Positions 17,385 to 26,859 of a DNA stretch of 64,000 bases are shown one piece after another. This stretch comes from Pseudoramibacter porci (lineage in GTDB: Bacteria; Bacillota; Clostridia; Eubacteriales; Eubacteriaceae): positions 62,001 through 126,000 of the forward strand of contig NZ_VUMO01000003.1 of the NCBI RefSeq assembly GCF_009696145.1. The letters run 5' to 3'. The notes under the pieces were generated by a model. The model had not been told where the DNA came from and ran no database searches. It was given only the letters and a program-made list of their open reading frames with translations. Both the position numbers and the translations under genes were made by a program. How positions within the stretch are numbered: position 1 is the first letter of the stretch; the number at the start of each line of letters is the position of its first letter.

Positions 17385-18575
17385 ATGGATGAAATACTCA
17401 ACCTGGATTTAAATGATATGGCGCAGACGGAGTTTGACTGCTCCTGCGGGAAACACCACAATTTCTCGATTCACGACGTTGCCATCGGCAGCGGCGCCAT
17501 CAACAAGCTGCCTGAAATCGCTGCACCGTTCAAAGAAGGCCAGATCCTCATGGTCTACGACAACAACACCTACGAAGCGGCCGGCAAGCAGGCGCACAAG
17601 CTGATGGTCGACGCTGGTTTTAACGTCAAGGAACTCTTGTTCGACCGCGGCGACGATATCCTGATTCCGGACGAATCCGTCGTCGGTCGCATCCTCCAGG
17701 AACTCTCCGGCCCAACCCCTGAAGACACCCGCCTGATCGTCGGTGTCGGCTCCGGCTCCATCAACGATTCCTGCAAATACGTTTCATTCCACTGCCACCT
17801 GCCGTACATCATCGTCGGCACAGCCCCGTCCATGGACGGCTACGTTTCCGACGGTGCGCCTTTGATGAGCGCCGGCAGAAAAATCTCTTACCCGGCTCAC
17901 CTCGCCTACGGCGTCATCGGCGACACCAACATCATGAAAGATGCCCCTCAGGAACTGATCGCCGCTGGCTTCGGTGATGTGGTCGGCAAGATCACCGCTC
18001 TCGCAGACTGGGATCTGGCTGTAAAAGTGAAGGGCGACTACCGCTGCGACACCTGTGTCACCCTCGTGCAGCGCGCCCTCGACAAATGCTTCTCCAAATC
18101 CAACCTGCTGCCGCAGCGCGATGAAGAAGCCATCAAATACTTGATCGAAGCGCTGACCTTGACGGGCGTCGCCATGGCGCTGATCCGCATCTCCCGCCCG
18201 GCATCCGGTGCAGAACACATGCTCTCCCACTACTGGGAAATGGATTACGTCGACCGCGGCTTGAACCCGATCCATCACGGGACTCAGGTCGGTGTCGCCA
18301 CACCGGTCATCGCCCGCTTCTTTGAAGAATTAGCGGACATCCTGCCGGAAGGCACCGGCGCACTCTGCCCGCGTCATGAAGAAATTGAAAAACTCCTCCG
18401 CGACGGCGGCGCACCGGTTTCACCGAAGGAAATCGGCATCTCCAGAGAACTGTTCCACAACAGTCTGCTCAAGGGCTACACCGTCCGTCCGCGCTACTCC
18501 GTCATGGAATTCGCGAAGGAACACGGCCGCCTCGAAGAAATCGCCGACAAGATCACCGCTGAACTTTACGATTAA
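17385..18575 (+). CDS. araM: sn-Glycerol-1-phosphate dehydrogenase (AraM/EgsA-like)
   Basis: Reduces dihydroxyacetone phosphate to sn-glycerol 1-phosphate with NAD(P)H. It has 396 residues, the length of Bacillus AraM. Segments VGVGSGSINDSCKYVSFHCH (near 126-145), TAPSMDGYVSDGAPLM and the late metal-ligand histidines AEHMLSHYWEM and NPIHHGTQVGVA fit the family. In Bacillus the product feeds archaeal-type ether lipid precursors. It lies 51 bases after the SorC regulator with AAAGGAG upstream. A hairpin follows its stop. Confidence 0.92.
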   Translation: MDEILNLDLNDMAQTEFDCSCGKHHNFSIHDVAIGSGAINKLPEIAAPFKEGQILMVYDNNTYEAAGKQAHKLMVDAGFNVKELLFDRGDDILIPDESVVGRILQELSGPTPEDTRLIVGVGSGSINDSCKYVSFHCHLPYIIVGTAPSMDGYVSDGAPLMSAGRKISYPAHLAYGVIGDTNIMKDAPQELIAAGFGDVVGKITALADWDLAVKVKGDYRCDTCVTLVQRALDKCFSKSNLLPQRDEEAIKYLIEALTLTGVAMALIRISRPASGAEHMLSHYWEMDYVDRGLNPIHHGTQVGVATPVIARFFEELADILPEGTGALCPRHEEIEKLLRDGGAPVSPKEIGISRELFHNSLLKGYTVRPRYSVMEFAKEHGRLEEIADKITAELYD

Positions 18576-18583
18576 GTCAATCT

Positions 18584-18630
18584 AGCGAAAGCATCTGCCC
18601 CCTCGGCAGGTGCTTCCGCTTTGCTTTTTA
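18584..18630 (+). terminator. Terminator-like hairpin between araM and the HAD phosphatase gene
   Basis: A 16-bp stem with two G-U type mismatches (18584-18599 with 18605-18620) is followed by TTTGCTTTTT. It may reduce read-through to the two downstream genes or stabilise the upstream messenger. Confidence 0.65.
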
Positions 18631-18677
18631 TCCGATTTGTAAACAATTTTAATATTAATACGAAATAAAGGAGTCCT

Positions 18678-19472
18678 ATGCAAGCGAAAGACCAAGCGTT
18701 AAAAGACATCAAGCTCTTTGTTCTCGACATGGACGGCACCGTCTATCTCGGCAACAATCTGATCGACGGTTCCCTCGACTTTATCCACAAAGTCGACGAC
18801 GACCCGAATCGGGATTACATTTTCTTCACCAACAACGCCTCCCGCGTGCCCAAGGTTTACGTCGACAAGCTCGCGAAAATGGGCCTCGACGTCGACGAAT
18901 CCAAAATCGTCACCGCTGGCGACGTCTGCGCGGAATTTTTAAACGAAAATTATCCGGGCGCGAAGATCTTACTCAACGGGACGCCGCTGCTCGAAGAAAA
19001 CTGGAAGGCCCGGGGCCTGAACCTCGTCGACGACAAGCCGGACGTCTGTGTCCAAAGCTTTGACACGACGATGACTTACGATAAGATGGATAAAATCTGC
19101 TACTACATCCGCAACGGCGTGCCCTTCATCGCGACCCACATGGACATCAACTGCCCGACCGAGGACGACTACATGCCCGACTGCGGCGCCATGTGCGCGC
19201 TGATCACCGCTTCCACCGGCGTCGAGCCGCGTTATCTCGGCAAGCCGTGGAAGGAAACGGTCGACATGATCACCGCGATCACGGGATGCCCGGCAGACAA
19301 GATGGGCTTCGTGGGCGACCGCCTCTACACCGATGTGGCCACCGGGGTCAACAACGGCGCCAACGGCTTCCTCGTCTTGACCGGTGAAGCGGATATGCAG
19401 ACCGTCGCCGAATCCGACGTCGAACCGACGTGCATTTACGATTCGCTCTACGAAATGAGCCAGTATCTCTAA
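18678..19472 (+). CDS. HAD-IIA sugar-phosphate phosphatase (NagD/AraL-like)
   Basis: Haloacid dehalogenase-type phosphatase of 264 residues. Motif I is LDMDGTVYLGN (nucleophile Asp near 14, acid/base Asp two residues on). FFTNNASRVPK is motif II. GKPWKETVD supplies the motif III lysine region, and MGFVGDRLYTDV is motif IV, with the C2 cap between. Bacillus AraL is the same type of enzyme and sits in the arabinose operon beside araM, as here. It may remove inhibitory sugar phosphates. AAAGGAG precedes the ATG, and the kinase gene starts 36 bases later. Confidence 0.88.
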   Translation: MQAKDQALKDIKLFVLDMDGTVYLGNNLIDGSLDFIHKVDDDPNRDYIFFTNNASRVPKVYVDKLAKMGLDVDESKIVTAGDVCAEFLNENYPGAKILLNGTPLLEENWKARGLNLVDDKPDVCVQSFDTTMTYDKMDKICYYIRNGVPFIATHMDINCPTEDDYMPDCGAMCALITASTGVEPRYLGKPWKETVDMITAITGCPADKMGFVGDRLYTDVATGVNNGANGFLVLTGEADMQTVAESDVEPTCIYDSLYEMSQYL

Positions 19473-19508
19473 ATTCATTTATATCATTTTAATAAAGGAA
19501 GGAAATCA

Positions 19509-21188
19509 ATGGCAAAATATGTGATCGGTGTGGATTTCGGGACACTGTCCGCCCGCGCTATCTTAATCAATGTGGAAACCGGCGAAGCGAAGCTGCGCCT
19601 CAGTGAACAGCCCTACGCCCATGCTGTCATGGACACGGCGCTGCCGAGCGGCAAGAAGCTGCCGGTGGACTACGCCCTGCAGCACCCGCAGGACTACATC
19701 GAAAGTCTCTCGGCTGTGATCCCGGGCGTGCTCGAAAACAACGGCGTCACCCCGGATGAAGTCGTCGGCCTCGGCATCGACTTCACCGCCTGCACCGTGC
19801 TGCCCATCGCCAAAGACGGCACTCCGCTGTGCTGTACGGATAAATACAAGGACGACCCCATGGCTTACGTCCAGCTTTGGAAGCACCACGGTGCTCAGGA
19901 CTACGCCAACCGCCTGACCGAAATCGCCGAAGCCCGGGGCGAAAAATTCCTCGAACGCTACGGCGGCAAGGCCTCGTCGGAAACCCTCTTCCCGCGGCTC
20001 TGGAAGATCGCCGAAGAAGATCCGGAACTTTACGCCGATATGGACGAATACATCGAAGCCGGCGACTGGATCGTCGGCCAGATCACCGGCCACTACGTGC
20101 GCAACTCCTGCGCTGCGGGCTACAAGGCCCTTTACAGCGACAGCGAAGGCTACCCGAGCGAAGCCTTCTTCGAAGCGCTCTCGTCCAAGCTTGAAAATGT
20201 CGTCGCCAAGAAACTCAAATATCCGGTGGTGCCCATCGGCTCCAAGGCCGGGGAAATCGACGACAATGGCGCGAAGATCACCGGCCTGAACAAAGGCACG
20301 GCCGTCGGCGTCGCCATCATCGACGCCCACTCCGGCGTGCCGGGGGCGCTGTCTGAACCGAAGGAAAACCAGATGGTCCTCATCATGGGCACCTCGGGCT
20401 GCCAGATGCTCATCTCCAAGAAGGAAACCGTTGTCCCCGGCTGTTTCGGCGTCGTCAAAGACGGGATGCTCCCAGGCTTCTACGGCTACGAATGCGGCCA
20501 GTCCGGCTTCGGCGATCACCTGGCGTGGTTCGTCGACAACTGCGTGCCGGCGTCCTACACTGAAGCGGCGCACAAGGCCGGCCAGAACATCCACCAATAC
20601 CTGACGGAAAAGGCGGCAAAACTTAAGCCTGGCGAATCGGGGCTTCTCGCCCTCGACTGGTGGAACGGCAACCGCTCCGTCCTCGTGGACAACGATTTGA
20701 CAGGGCTGATGCTCGGCATGCGCCTGACCACCAAACCGGAAGAAATGTACCGGGCGCTCATCGAAGCCATCGCCTACGGCACCCGGATGATCCTCGAAAC
20801 CTTCGAGCAGGCCGGCATCGTCACCGATCACATCTTCGCGACCGGCGGCATGAGCCGCAAGAACGCGCTGCTCATGCAGATTTTCGCCGACATCTCCAAG
20901 CGGCCGATCTCCGTGGCCAGCTCTGAAAACGGCGGTGCCCTCGGCGCAGCGGTCCTCGGTGCCCTCGCAGCCGGAAAAGCCAATGGCGGCTACGACAACA
21001 TCTTCGACGCGACCAAAGTTTTGGTTCAGCCGGCTGAAAAGACTTATACGCCCAATCCCGAAGCCAGCGCGGTGTACGACAAGCTCTTCACCGAATACGC
21101 GGCTCTTCACGACTATTTCGGCCGCGGGACCAACGACGTGATGAAACGGCTCAAGAAAATTCAGCTGGACGTCCTCGGCGAAGATTAA
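19509..21188 (+). CDS. araB: Ribulokinase (FGGY family)
   Basis: Phosphorylates L-ribulose or a related ketopentose or pentitol. It has 559 residues, normal for AraB. It opens with VIGVDFGTLSARAIL (nucleotide loop). GIDFTACTVLP carries the catalytic-region Asp, and EYIEAGDWIVGQITG, GTSGCQMLI and ATGGMSRKNALLMQIFADI are ribulokinase segments. The neighbours are AraM- and AraL-type genes and a SorC regulator. L-arabinose isomerase, ribulose-5-phosphate epimerase and a sugar transporter are absent from the window, so the in vivo substrate is open. Confidence 0.92.
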   Translation: MAKYVIGVDFGTLSARAILINVETGEAKLRLSEQPYAHAVMDTALPSGKKLPVDYALQHPQDYIESLSAVIPGVLENNGVTPDEVVGLGIDFTACTVLPIAKDGTPLCCTDKYKDDPMAYVQLWKHHGAQDYANRLTEIAEARGEKFLERYGGKASSETLFPRLWKIAEEDPELYADMDEYIEAGDWIVGQITGHYVRNSCAAGYKALYSDSEGYPSEAFFEALSSKLENVVAKKLKYPVVPIGSKAGEIDDNGAKITGLNKGTAVGVAIIDAHSGVPGALSEPKENQMVLIMGTSGCQMLISKKETVVPGCFGVVKDGMLPGFYGYECGQSGFGDHLAWFVDNCVPASYTEAAHKAGQNIHQYLTEKAAKLKPGESGLLALDWWNGNRSVLVDNDLTGLMLGMRLTTKPEEMYRALIEAIAYGTRMILETFEQAGIVTDHIFATGGMSRKNALLMQIFADISKRPISVASSENGGALGAAVLGALAAGKANGGYDNIFDATKVLVQPAEKTYTPNPEASAVYDKLFTEYAALHDYFGRGTNDVMKRLKKIQLDVLGED

Positions 21189-21216
21189 TCCCATTCAAAT
21201 GCTCGTTCAGAACTTC

Positions 21217-21246
21217 AGAACCCGGAATCTCCCGGGTTCTTTTTTA
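21217..21246 (+). terminator. Terminator after ribulokinase
   Basis: AGAACCCGG (21217-21225) pairs with CCGGGTTCT (21232-21240), followed by six T. Confidence 0.9.
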
Positions 21247-21252
21247 TTGGAC

Positions 21253-21284
21253 AAAAAAAAGACGGCTGAGGATTCAGCCGCCTT
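21253..21284 (-). terminator. Terminator after serS
   Basis: GGCTGA/TCAGCC stem (21264-21269 with 21274-21279) with a run of eight T on the minus strand. Confidence 0.85.
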
Positions 21285-21305
21285 CAAAATGTGCGGGGTG
21301 ATTGA

Positions 21306-22586
21306 TTATTTGGCTTCGATTTTGGTCAGCCCGCCCATGAAATGCACGAGTTTTTCCGGAATCGTGACCGAGCCGTCGGCGTTCTGGTAGTTTTCGAGCA
21401 CCGCCGCAAAGGTCCGGCCCACGGCCAGTCCGGAGCCGTTTAAGGTGTGGACGTACTGGGTGTGCTTGGTCACCGGGTCGCGGTAGCGGATGTTGGCCCG
21501 GCGCGCCTGGAAGTCTTCGCAGTTGGAGCAGGACGAAATTTCGACGTAGCGGTTGTAGCTCGGCATCCAGACTTCGATGTCGTAGGTCTTCGCCGCCGAG
21601 AAACCAATGTCCCCAGTGCAAAGTTCCACCACGCGGTACGGAATCTTCAGCTGTTTGAGGATTTCTTCGGCGTCGTTGGTCATGCTTTCGAGTTCGTCGT
21701 AGGATTCGCTCGGACGCGCGAACTTGACCATTTCGACTTTATCGAACTGGTGGTTGCGGATGAGGCCGCGGGTGTCTCGCCCGGCAGAGCCGGCTTCTTC
21801 TCTGAAGCACGGCGTGTAGGCGGTGAAGTGGATCGGCAGCATGTCGTTGTCGAGGATTTCGCCGCGGAAGGTGTTGGTCAGCGGGACTTCCGCCGTCGGC
21901 ACCATGAAGAAGTCTTCCTTTTCGAGGTGGAAGGCGTCTTCTTCAAACTTCGGCAGCTGGCCGGTGCCGGTCATGGACGCGCGGTTGACCATGTACGGCG
22001 TCGACATTTCGGTGTAGTCCTGTTCAACGGTGTGGACGTGGAGCATGAAGTTAATCAGCGCGCGTTCGAGGCGGGCGCCCTGCCCGCAGAACATGGAGAA
22101 GCGGGCGCCGGTGAGCTTGTGGGCCCGGTCAAAATCGAGAATGCCGAGATCGGTCCCAAGATCCCAATGGGCCTTCGGTTCGAAATCAAACTGGCGCGGT
22201 TCGCCCCATTTGCGCACTTCGCGGTTGTCGCTGTCGTCGAGGCCGAGGACGATATCCGGATTGGGGATGTTCGGCAGGACCAGCAATTCGCTGCGCAGCT
22301 GTTTTTCGATGTCGGCCAAAGCGTCGTCGTCTTTTTTGATGTCTTCGGAGACTGCCTTCATTTCGGCAAACAGCGGCTGAAGGTCTTCGCCGGCGAGTTT
22401 GCGCTGCGGGATTTCCTTGGAGACCTGATTCTTTTTGGCTTTGAGCTGTTCGACGCGGCCGATGATTTCGCGGCGCTTGTCGTCGAGTTCGAGGATGTGG
22501 TCGACCGAAAAGGTGCCGCTGTTGCGGCTGTTCAGCGCCTTGACCACCGCTTCCGGATTTTCTCTAATACGTTTGATATCTAGCAT
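21306..22586 (-). CDS. serS: Seryl-tRNA synthetase
   Basis: Charges tRNA-Ser. At 426 residues it is full length. The N-terminal coiled-coil arm (about 25-100, rich in Lys/Glu: [20 protein letters not shown]) grips the tRNA long arm. The class II core carries motif 2 ([19 protein letters not shown], near 262) and motif 3 ([20 protein letters not shown], near 380). It lies 27 bases after the SEC-C protein gene and probably shares its transcript. No T-box leader is visible. Confidence 0.98.
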   Translation of the reverse strand: MLDIKRIRENPEAVVKALNSRNSGTFSVDHILELDDKRREIIGRVEQLKAKKNQVSKEIPQRKLAGEDLQPLFAEMKAVSEDIKKDDDALADIEKQLRSELLVLPNIPNPDIVLGLDDSDNREVRKWGEPRQFDFEPKAHWDLGTDLGILDFDRAHKLTGARFSMFCGQGARLERALINFMLHVHTVEQDYTEMSTPYMVNRASMTGTGQLPKFEEDAFHLEKEDFFMVPTAEVPLTNTFRGEILDNDMLPIHFTAYTPCFREEAGSAGRDTRGLIRNHQFDKVEMVKFARPSESYDELESMTNDAEEILKQLKIPYRVVELCTGDIGFSAAKTYDIEVWMPSYNRYVEISSCSNCEDFQARRANIRYRDPVTKHTQYVHTLNGSGLAVGRTFAAVLENYQNADGSVTIPEKLVHFMGGLTKIEAK

Positions 22587-22613
22587 GGATGTTCTCCTTC
22601 TCTCTTCAATGTT

Positions 22614-23123
22614 TTATGCGTTGCGGCCGCAGCAGTTCTTGTATTTCTTTCCGCTGCCGCAGGGGCACGGGTCGTTGCGGCCGATTTTCTTGCCCTTAAC
22701 AACGGTGTTGCGGTTGCGGCATTTTTTGTAAATTTGTTTCTGAGTGTCTTTGTCCAGCACGTCGTTCCATTCGCTTAAGCCGTAGAGCCACGGTGCCGGC
22801 ACCTTGACCATATTGTAATACAGCTTTTCGAAATCGTAATCCATTGAAATCATGGTGTCCGATTCGATGGTGTCGAGTTCCGGCAGCTTGCCCTTGATGC
22901 TTTCGAGGGCGCCGTCGAGGTAGCCTAAAATTTCAGTTTCGGGCATGTCGTAGCGCAGCGCCAAATCAGCGACGGTCCCTTCGACGTGGGGATCCTGGCG
23001 GCCGAGAATGTCTTCGTAAATGTGTTTTTCCCGTTCGCAGAAGCCATCCCAAAAGGCCTGCTGATCCTTCGGATTCTTGGAATGATCTTCGATGGTCTGT
23101 TTCCAATCCGCGTAAATACTCAT
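22614..23123 (-). CDS. SEC-C motif protein
   Basis: Protein of 169 residues with a C-terminal SEC-C zinc motif, [19 protein letters not shown], as at the end of SecA and in many small proteins. The first 145 residues are acidic and helical and match no domain I can name; related Clostridia proteins carry the same arrangement. The ATG at 23123 has GGAGAGGA upstream; the longer in-frame extension has no ribosome site. It precedes serS in one apparent operon. A role in chaperoning or translation is only a guess. Confidence 0.85.
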   Translation of the reverse strand: MSIYADWKQTIEDHSKNPKDQQAFWDGFCEREKHIYEDILGRQDPHVEGTVADLALRYDMPETEILGYLDGALESIKGKLPELDTIESDTMISMDYDFEKLYYNMVKVPAPWLYGLSEWNDVLDKDTQKQIYKKCRNRNTVVKGKKIGRNDPCPCGSGKKYKNCCGRNA

Positions 23124-23174
23124 GATTTTTATCCTCTCCTCTTTTGTGGAATTGCTCTTTTTACATACGCTTTT

Positions 23175-23203
23175 ATTATAGCAAAGAAACGCCCCCCGGA
23201 CAA
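23175..23203 (-). promoter_or_regulatory. Promoter of the SEC-C/serS operon
   Basis: Minus strand TTGTCC (23198-23203), 17 bases, TATAAT (23175-23180). Confidence 0.85.
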
Positions 23204-23242
23204 TTAGAGATGGGGGTTTTCTAAACGATTGGGGAAAAAACA

Positions 23243-23281
23243 CAAAAAAACTTCCGCTTCGCGTCGCGGCAAAGCGGAAGA
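23243..23281 (-). terminator. Terminator after ddh
   Basis: CTTCCGCTT (23251-23259) pairs with AAGCGGAAG (23272-23280), with seven T following on the minus strand. Confidence 0.9.
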
Positions 23282-23302
23282 TCAGGCGCCCGAAATACGG
23301 GC

Positions 23303-24298
23303 TTACATCATTTTTTCGAGCAATTCGTCCCGGCTCATCGGGCTGTAATAGGCCGGCGGCACGTCGAGCATGGTCTTGCAGCCGTAACTGCCTTCCTGGT
23401 TCATACGGTGGCAGGCTCTGGCGCAGGCCACGAGGACGCTGCCGGTAAATTCCGGGTTGGAGTCGAGGTTCAGACTGAATTCGACAACGGCCTTATCCTT
23501 GCCGTCCGGACCGACGCCGCCGCTGCGGATCACGAAGCCGCCGTGGGGCAGGCCGCTGTGGTCCCGCTGCATCTCTTCTTCTGTGATGAAGTGCACCGTC
23601 GTGTTGTAGTCTTCGAAATACGCCGGCATCGTTTTGATATCTTCGACGATATCGGCCTTGTCGTCTTCGGTGACGTCGTCGTCGCAGACGACGAAGACTT
23701 CGCGGGTGTGCATCTGCCCCGCTGTAAGCTCGGGCATCGCGCCGCCGCGGATGGCGTCCATCACATCCTGCACCGGCAGGGTGTATTGTCTGGCGTCCTT
23801 GACCCCGGGGATCTGGCGCACCGCATCGGAGTGGCCCTGGCTGACGCCCTTGCCCCAGAAGGTGTAGGCCTTTCCCGCCGGCAGGATGGCGCCGGTCATC
23901 ACGCGGGCGACCGAGAACAGGCCCGGATCCCACCCGCAGGAGACGATGCTCGTCTTGTCGTTGGCGATATCCGAGGCGTTGACGTTGTCCACGTGCCACG
24001 GGATGTCGGCGTGGGTGTCAAAGGATTCCACCGTGTTGAAGAAATGGGCGTATTCCGGCGACATCCACGGCAGATCGGCTGCCGAGCCACCGCACAGAAT
24101 CATCACGTCGATGTCATCCTGCATGGTTTTGCAGTCGTCGAGCTTATAAACGCCGACCCCTTCGGTCTGGATGGTGACCGCCGCCGGGTCGCGGCGGGTG
24201 AACACGCCGACCAGCTCCATGTCTGGATTCTGTTTAATCGCGGCTTCCACGCCGCGGCCCAAATTGCCGTAGCCCATGATCCCTACTCTTGTTTTCAT
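23303..24298 (-). CDS. ddh: meso-Diaminopimelate D-dehydrogenase
   Basis: NADPH-dependent enzyme that aminates L-2-amino-6-oxopimelate to meso-diaminopimelate, a one-step route to lysine and peptidoglycan. It has 331 residues, close to the family norm. Rossmann start [14 protein letters not shown] (5-18); substrate-site segments [31 protein letters not shown], and [21 protein letters not shown]-terminal [21 protein letters not shown] lies before the start. It is a single-gene unit with a terminator. Confidence 0.95.
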   Translation of the reverse strand: MKTRVGIMGYGNLGRGVEAAIKQNPDMELVGVFTRRDPAAVTIQTEGVGVYKLDDCKTMQDDIDVMILCGGSAADLPWMSPEYAHFFNTVESFDTHADIPWHVDNVNASDIANDKTSIVSCGWDPGLFSVARVMTGAILPAGKAYTFWGKGVSQGHSDAVRQIPGVKDARQYTLPVQDVMDAIRGGAMPELTAGQMHTREVFVVCDDDVTEDDKADIVEDIKTMPAYFEDYNTTVHFITEEEMQRDHSGLPHGGFVIRSGGVGPDGKDKAVVEFSLNLDSNPEFTGSVLVACARACHRMNQEGSYGCKTMLDVPPAYYSPMSRDELLEKMM

Positions 24299-24376
24299 AA
24301 TCGATTCTCCCCTCGTATATGATTTAGATTTCTAATCTATAATTCTACGCCGGCGGGCAGGGTTTGTCAAAGGGTT

Positions 24377-25717
24377 TTACCGTTTATTGGAACGGCGCCA
24401 AATGTGCATCTTTTCTGCCGCCTTGATCAATTCGTCGCGGAAGTCCGGATCGGCGATGTTGATGAGCTGTTCGGCTCTTTCCCAGCAGGTCGCGCCCTTG
24501 AGGTAGGCCATGCCGTATTCGGTGACGATGTACATCGGGTTGGCACGGGTATCGGTGACGATGGAGCCTTCGGTCAAAGTCGGCTTGATGCGGGAGTGCT
24601 TGACGCCCTTCTTGTCGGTGAAGGACGAGGACATGCAGATGAAGCTTTTGCCGCCGTTGGATTTGTAGGCGCCGAGGACGAAGTCCAGCTGGCCGCCGGA
24701 GCCGGAGATCTGGCGGGTCCCTGCGGATTCCGCGTTGATCTGGCCGAATAAGTCCATGTCGACGGCGTTGTTGATCGAGATGAAGTTGTCGAATTCGCCG
24801 ATGATGCTCGGGTCGTTGACGTAGTTGACCGGAGCCGCCATGCAGGCCGGGTTGTCATCGAGGAAGTCGTAGAGCTTCTTCGTGCCGGAGCCGAAGGCGT
24901 AGGTCTGTTTGTAGCGGTCGCGGGCTTTGCGGGCGCCGGTGATTTTGCCCTTCATCGTCAGGTCGACAAAGGAGTCGACGTACATTTCGGTATGGACCCC
25001 TAAATCCTTCAGATCCGATTCGCCGATGAGCGTGCCGACGGTGTTGGGCATGCCGCCGATGCCGAGCTGCAGGGTCGCGCCGTCGGGGATTTCCGCGACG
25101 ATCTGGCGCGCCACGGCCAAATCTACTTCCGTCGGTTTGGTGGCGCCGCCGGTTTCGCGCATGGCTGGGTTGTCCCCTTCGACGATCATGTCCACCTTGG
25201 AGATATGCACCGCTTCTTCAATCCCGAGACAGCGCGGCACCGAGGTGTTGACTTCGACAATGACGACGTCGGCCTTGTTGACCACTTCCATCATGTGGGA
25301 GGCGTTGGGGCCGAAGTTGAAATAGCCGTGCTTGTCCATCGGCGCCGCCTGGAACATGGCCACGTTTAGCGGGTGGGGCATGTCGTGGTAATATCTCGGC
25401 ACTTCCGAGTAGCGCACCGGGCCGTGAAAGACAAAGCCGTTGCCGACTTCGTGGCGGTCGATGCCGGAATAGAACCAGGAATTCCAGGTGAAGTGTTCCC
25501 CCGGGTTTTCCACGTCGAAGATCTTCGGACGGGACGGGATGATGCCGCCGTAGATGTTCAAATCGTGCAGCTCGGGCATGCGCTTCGCCAGCGCTTCGTC
25601 CAGCTTCTGCACCGTGCAGGTGACCCATCCGTAATCGATGTAATCGCCGTCTTTAATGACTTTGACCGCTTCGTCGGCGGTCGTCAGCTTGTCTGCGTAT
25701 TCTTTCAAATAACTCAT
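24377..25717 (-). CDS. Acetyl-CoA hydrolase/transferase family: butyryl-CoA:acetate CoA-transferase-like
   Basis: CoA-transferase of 446 residues, the length of the But enzymes that release butyrate and form acetyl-CoA in gut Firmicutes. The catalytic glutamate lies in [10 protein letters not shown] near 242. [11 protein letters not shown] and the [15 protein letters not shown] segment near 346 are typical of the 4-hydroxybutyrate/butyryl-CoA transferase group. AGGAGGG sits close to the ATG, and a consensus promoter lies 50 bases upstream. Related enzymes use propionate, 4-hydroxybutyrate or longer acids, so the preferred acid is inferred. Confidence 0.88.
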   Translation of the reverse strand: MSYLKEYADKLTTADEAVKVIKDGDYIDYGWVTCTVQKLDEALAKRMPELHDLNIYGGIIPSRPKIFDVENPGEHFTWNSWFYSGIDRHEVGNGFVFHGPVRYSEVPRYYHDMPHPLNVAMFQAAPMDKHGYFNFGPNASHMMEVVNKADVVIVEVNTSVPRCLGIEEAVHISKVDMIVEGDNPAMRETGGATKPTEVDLAVARQIVAEIPDGATLQLGIGGMPNTVGTLIGESDLKDLGVHTEMYVDSFVDLTMKGKITGARKARDRYKQTYAFGSGTKKLYDFLDDNPACMAAPVNYVNDPSIIGEFDNFISINNAVDMDLFGQINAESAGTRQISGSGGQLDFVLGAYKSNGGKSFICMSSSFTDKKGVKHSRIKPTLTEGSIVTDTRANPMYIVTEYGMAYLKGATCWERAEQLINIADPDFRDELIKAAEKMHIWRRSNKR

Positions 25718-25765
25718 ATTACCCTCCTCGTTATCAAAAACAATATATTCGCATTTTACGTTAAA

Positions 25766-25794
25766 ATTATAACATTTATTGCCCCGGCTTTCAA
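25766..25794 (-). promoter_or_regulatory. Promoter of the CoA-transferase gene
   Basis: Minus strand TTGAAA (25789-25794), 17 bases, TATAAT (25766-25771). Confidence 0.9.
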
Positions 25795-25809
25795 TTTATC
25801 AAGGGGATT

Positions 25810-26814
25810 CTATTGGCCCTTTAAAACCCCTTTAAGCCGGGAGACGGCCGCCGCAGCCGAGCCTTGATCCAGCTGCACCCCGCCCGAAACCGCCGTGCCG
25901 GTCACCGCGTAGGTGCTCGTCTGCCAGCCCGACGGCGACTGGGCCAGCTGGGCGAACTGCCTGGCGCTGAAATCCGTCTTCACCGTCCGGCACAGGCCCG
26001 CCATCACCGCGCTGTACTGGGTAAGGGCCCGCTCCGAGGCCATTTTGCGGATCACCGCGTCGAGCACGCGAAGCTGATTGGCGCTGTTTCCCGCGCCGAA
26101 GGCCAGGGCCTCGCGGCCGTTTAAGGTGTTGGTCCCGACGATAAAGGTGTGCCCGCCCGAAGTGAAGGTCTCGCTGGCGGTGACCCGGATGCCGCCCATT
26201 TCGTCGATGGTGGCCTTCAGCCCTTCGGGACTGAGGCGGACCCGGTGGCCGGCCTGAATGCCGAAAAGGTTCGCCATCGCCGAAACCGCGTCATCAAAGC
26301 TCAAGCTGTCCAGACGGACCGTACCGCCCGCCCCGGCGACAAGGGCAGAGGCCGGCAGGCTCACCGCCTCGATTTTCTTCGTCTCGGGGTTGACCGCGGC
26401 GAAGGCGTACATCGCCCCCTCTCCGGCGTTGGCGTCTGCAGCCAGGGCCAGGGCGAAGGGCTGGCTCACCGCCGCTCCGGCGGCTTTGTCCGAGGTGAAG
26501 ACTGCATCCCCCGCTTTTTTCGCGATGGTCGCGGTGCGAAAGCCGATCAGGCACAAAGCCGCAATCACCACCGCCGCGATGCAGGGCGCCGTGTAGCGCC
26601 GGGTGCGGGTGGAGAACCGGGTGTCTTTGTCCGGGCGGAACACCGCCCAGCCGATTCCCGCGATCAGCCCGGCGGCGACGGCCGCGGATAAGGCCACCGC
26701 CCAAGCCGGCACCACACCGAGGCGCGCCCCCTGAACGACGAACAGCACAAGGGACAGGCTCATCAGCGCCCACAGCCCCTTCGCCAGGATTGCCATCATT
26801 TTCTGTCGATGCAT
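25810..26814 (-). CDS. Degenerate LytR-CpsA-Psr (LCP)-like membrane protein
   Basis: Protein of 334 residues with three N-terminal hydrophobic segments (about 13-33, 37-58, 75-95) and an extracytoplasmic domain. The domain follows the LCP pattern: VNPETKKIEAVSLPA, DEMGGIRV, and LNGREALAF. LCP ligases attach glycopolymers to peptidoglycan using conserved Arg residues in PRD and in the ALxYxRxR strand. Here these read PAS (154-156) and ALAFGAGNS (236 onward), so the lipid-phosphate-binding arginines are missing. It is probably non-catalytic or altered. AAAGGA precedes the ATG. It lies 45 bases after the sortase gene, past a terminator hairpin. Confidence 0.65.
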   Translation of the reverse strand: MHRQKMMAILAKGLWALMSLSLVLFVVQGARLGVVPAWAVALSAAVAAGLIAGIGWAVFRPDKDTRFSTRTRRYTAPCIAAVVIAALCLIGFRTATIAKKAGDAVFTSDKAAGAAVSQPFALALAADANAGEGAMYAFAAVNPETKKIEAVSLPASALVAGAGGTVRLDSLSFDDAVSAMANLFGIQAGHRVRLSPEGLKATIDEMGGIRVTASETFTSGGHTFIVGTNTLNGREALAFGAGNSANQLRVLDAVIRKMASERALTQYSAVMAGLCRTVKTDFSARQFAQLAQSPSGWQTSTYAVTGTAVSGGVQLDQGSAAAAVSRLKGVLKGQ

Positions 26815-26831
26815 ACGTTTTCCTTTCTCGG

Positions 26832-26858
26832 TTAAAAAAAGCGGCTTTCGCCGCTTCG
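26832..26858 (-). terminator. Terminator between sortase and LCP-like gene
   Basis: AGCGGC/GCCGCT stem with a GAAA tetraloop and seven T on the minus strand. It should end most transcripts of the pyr-sortase operon. Confidence 0.85.
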
Positions 26859-26859
26859 C

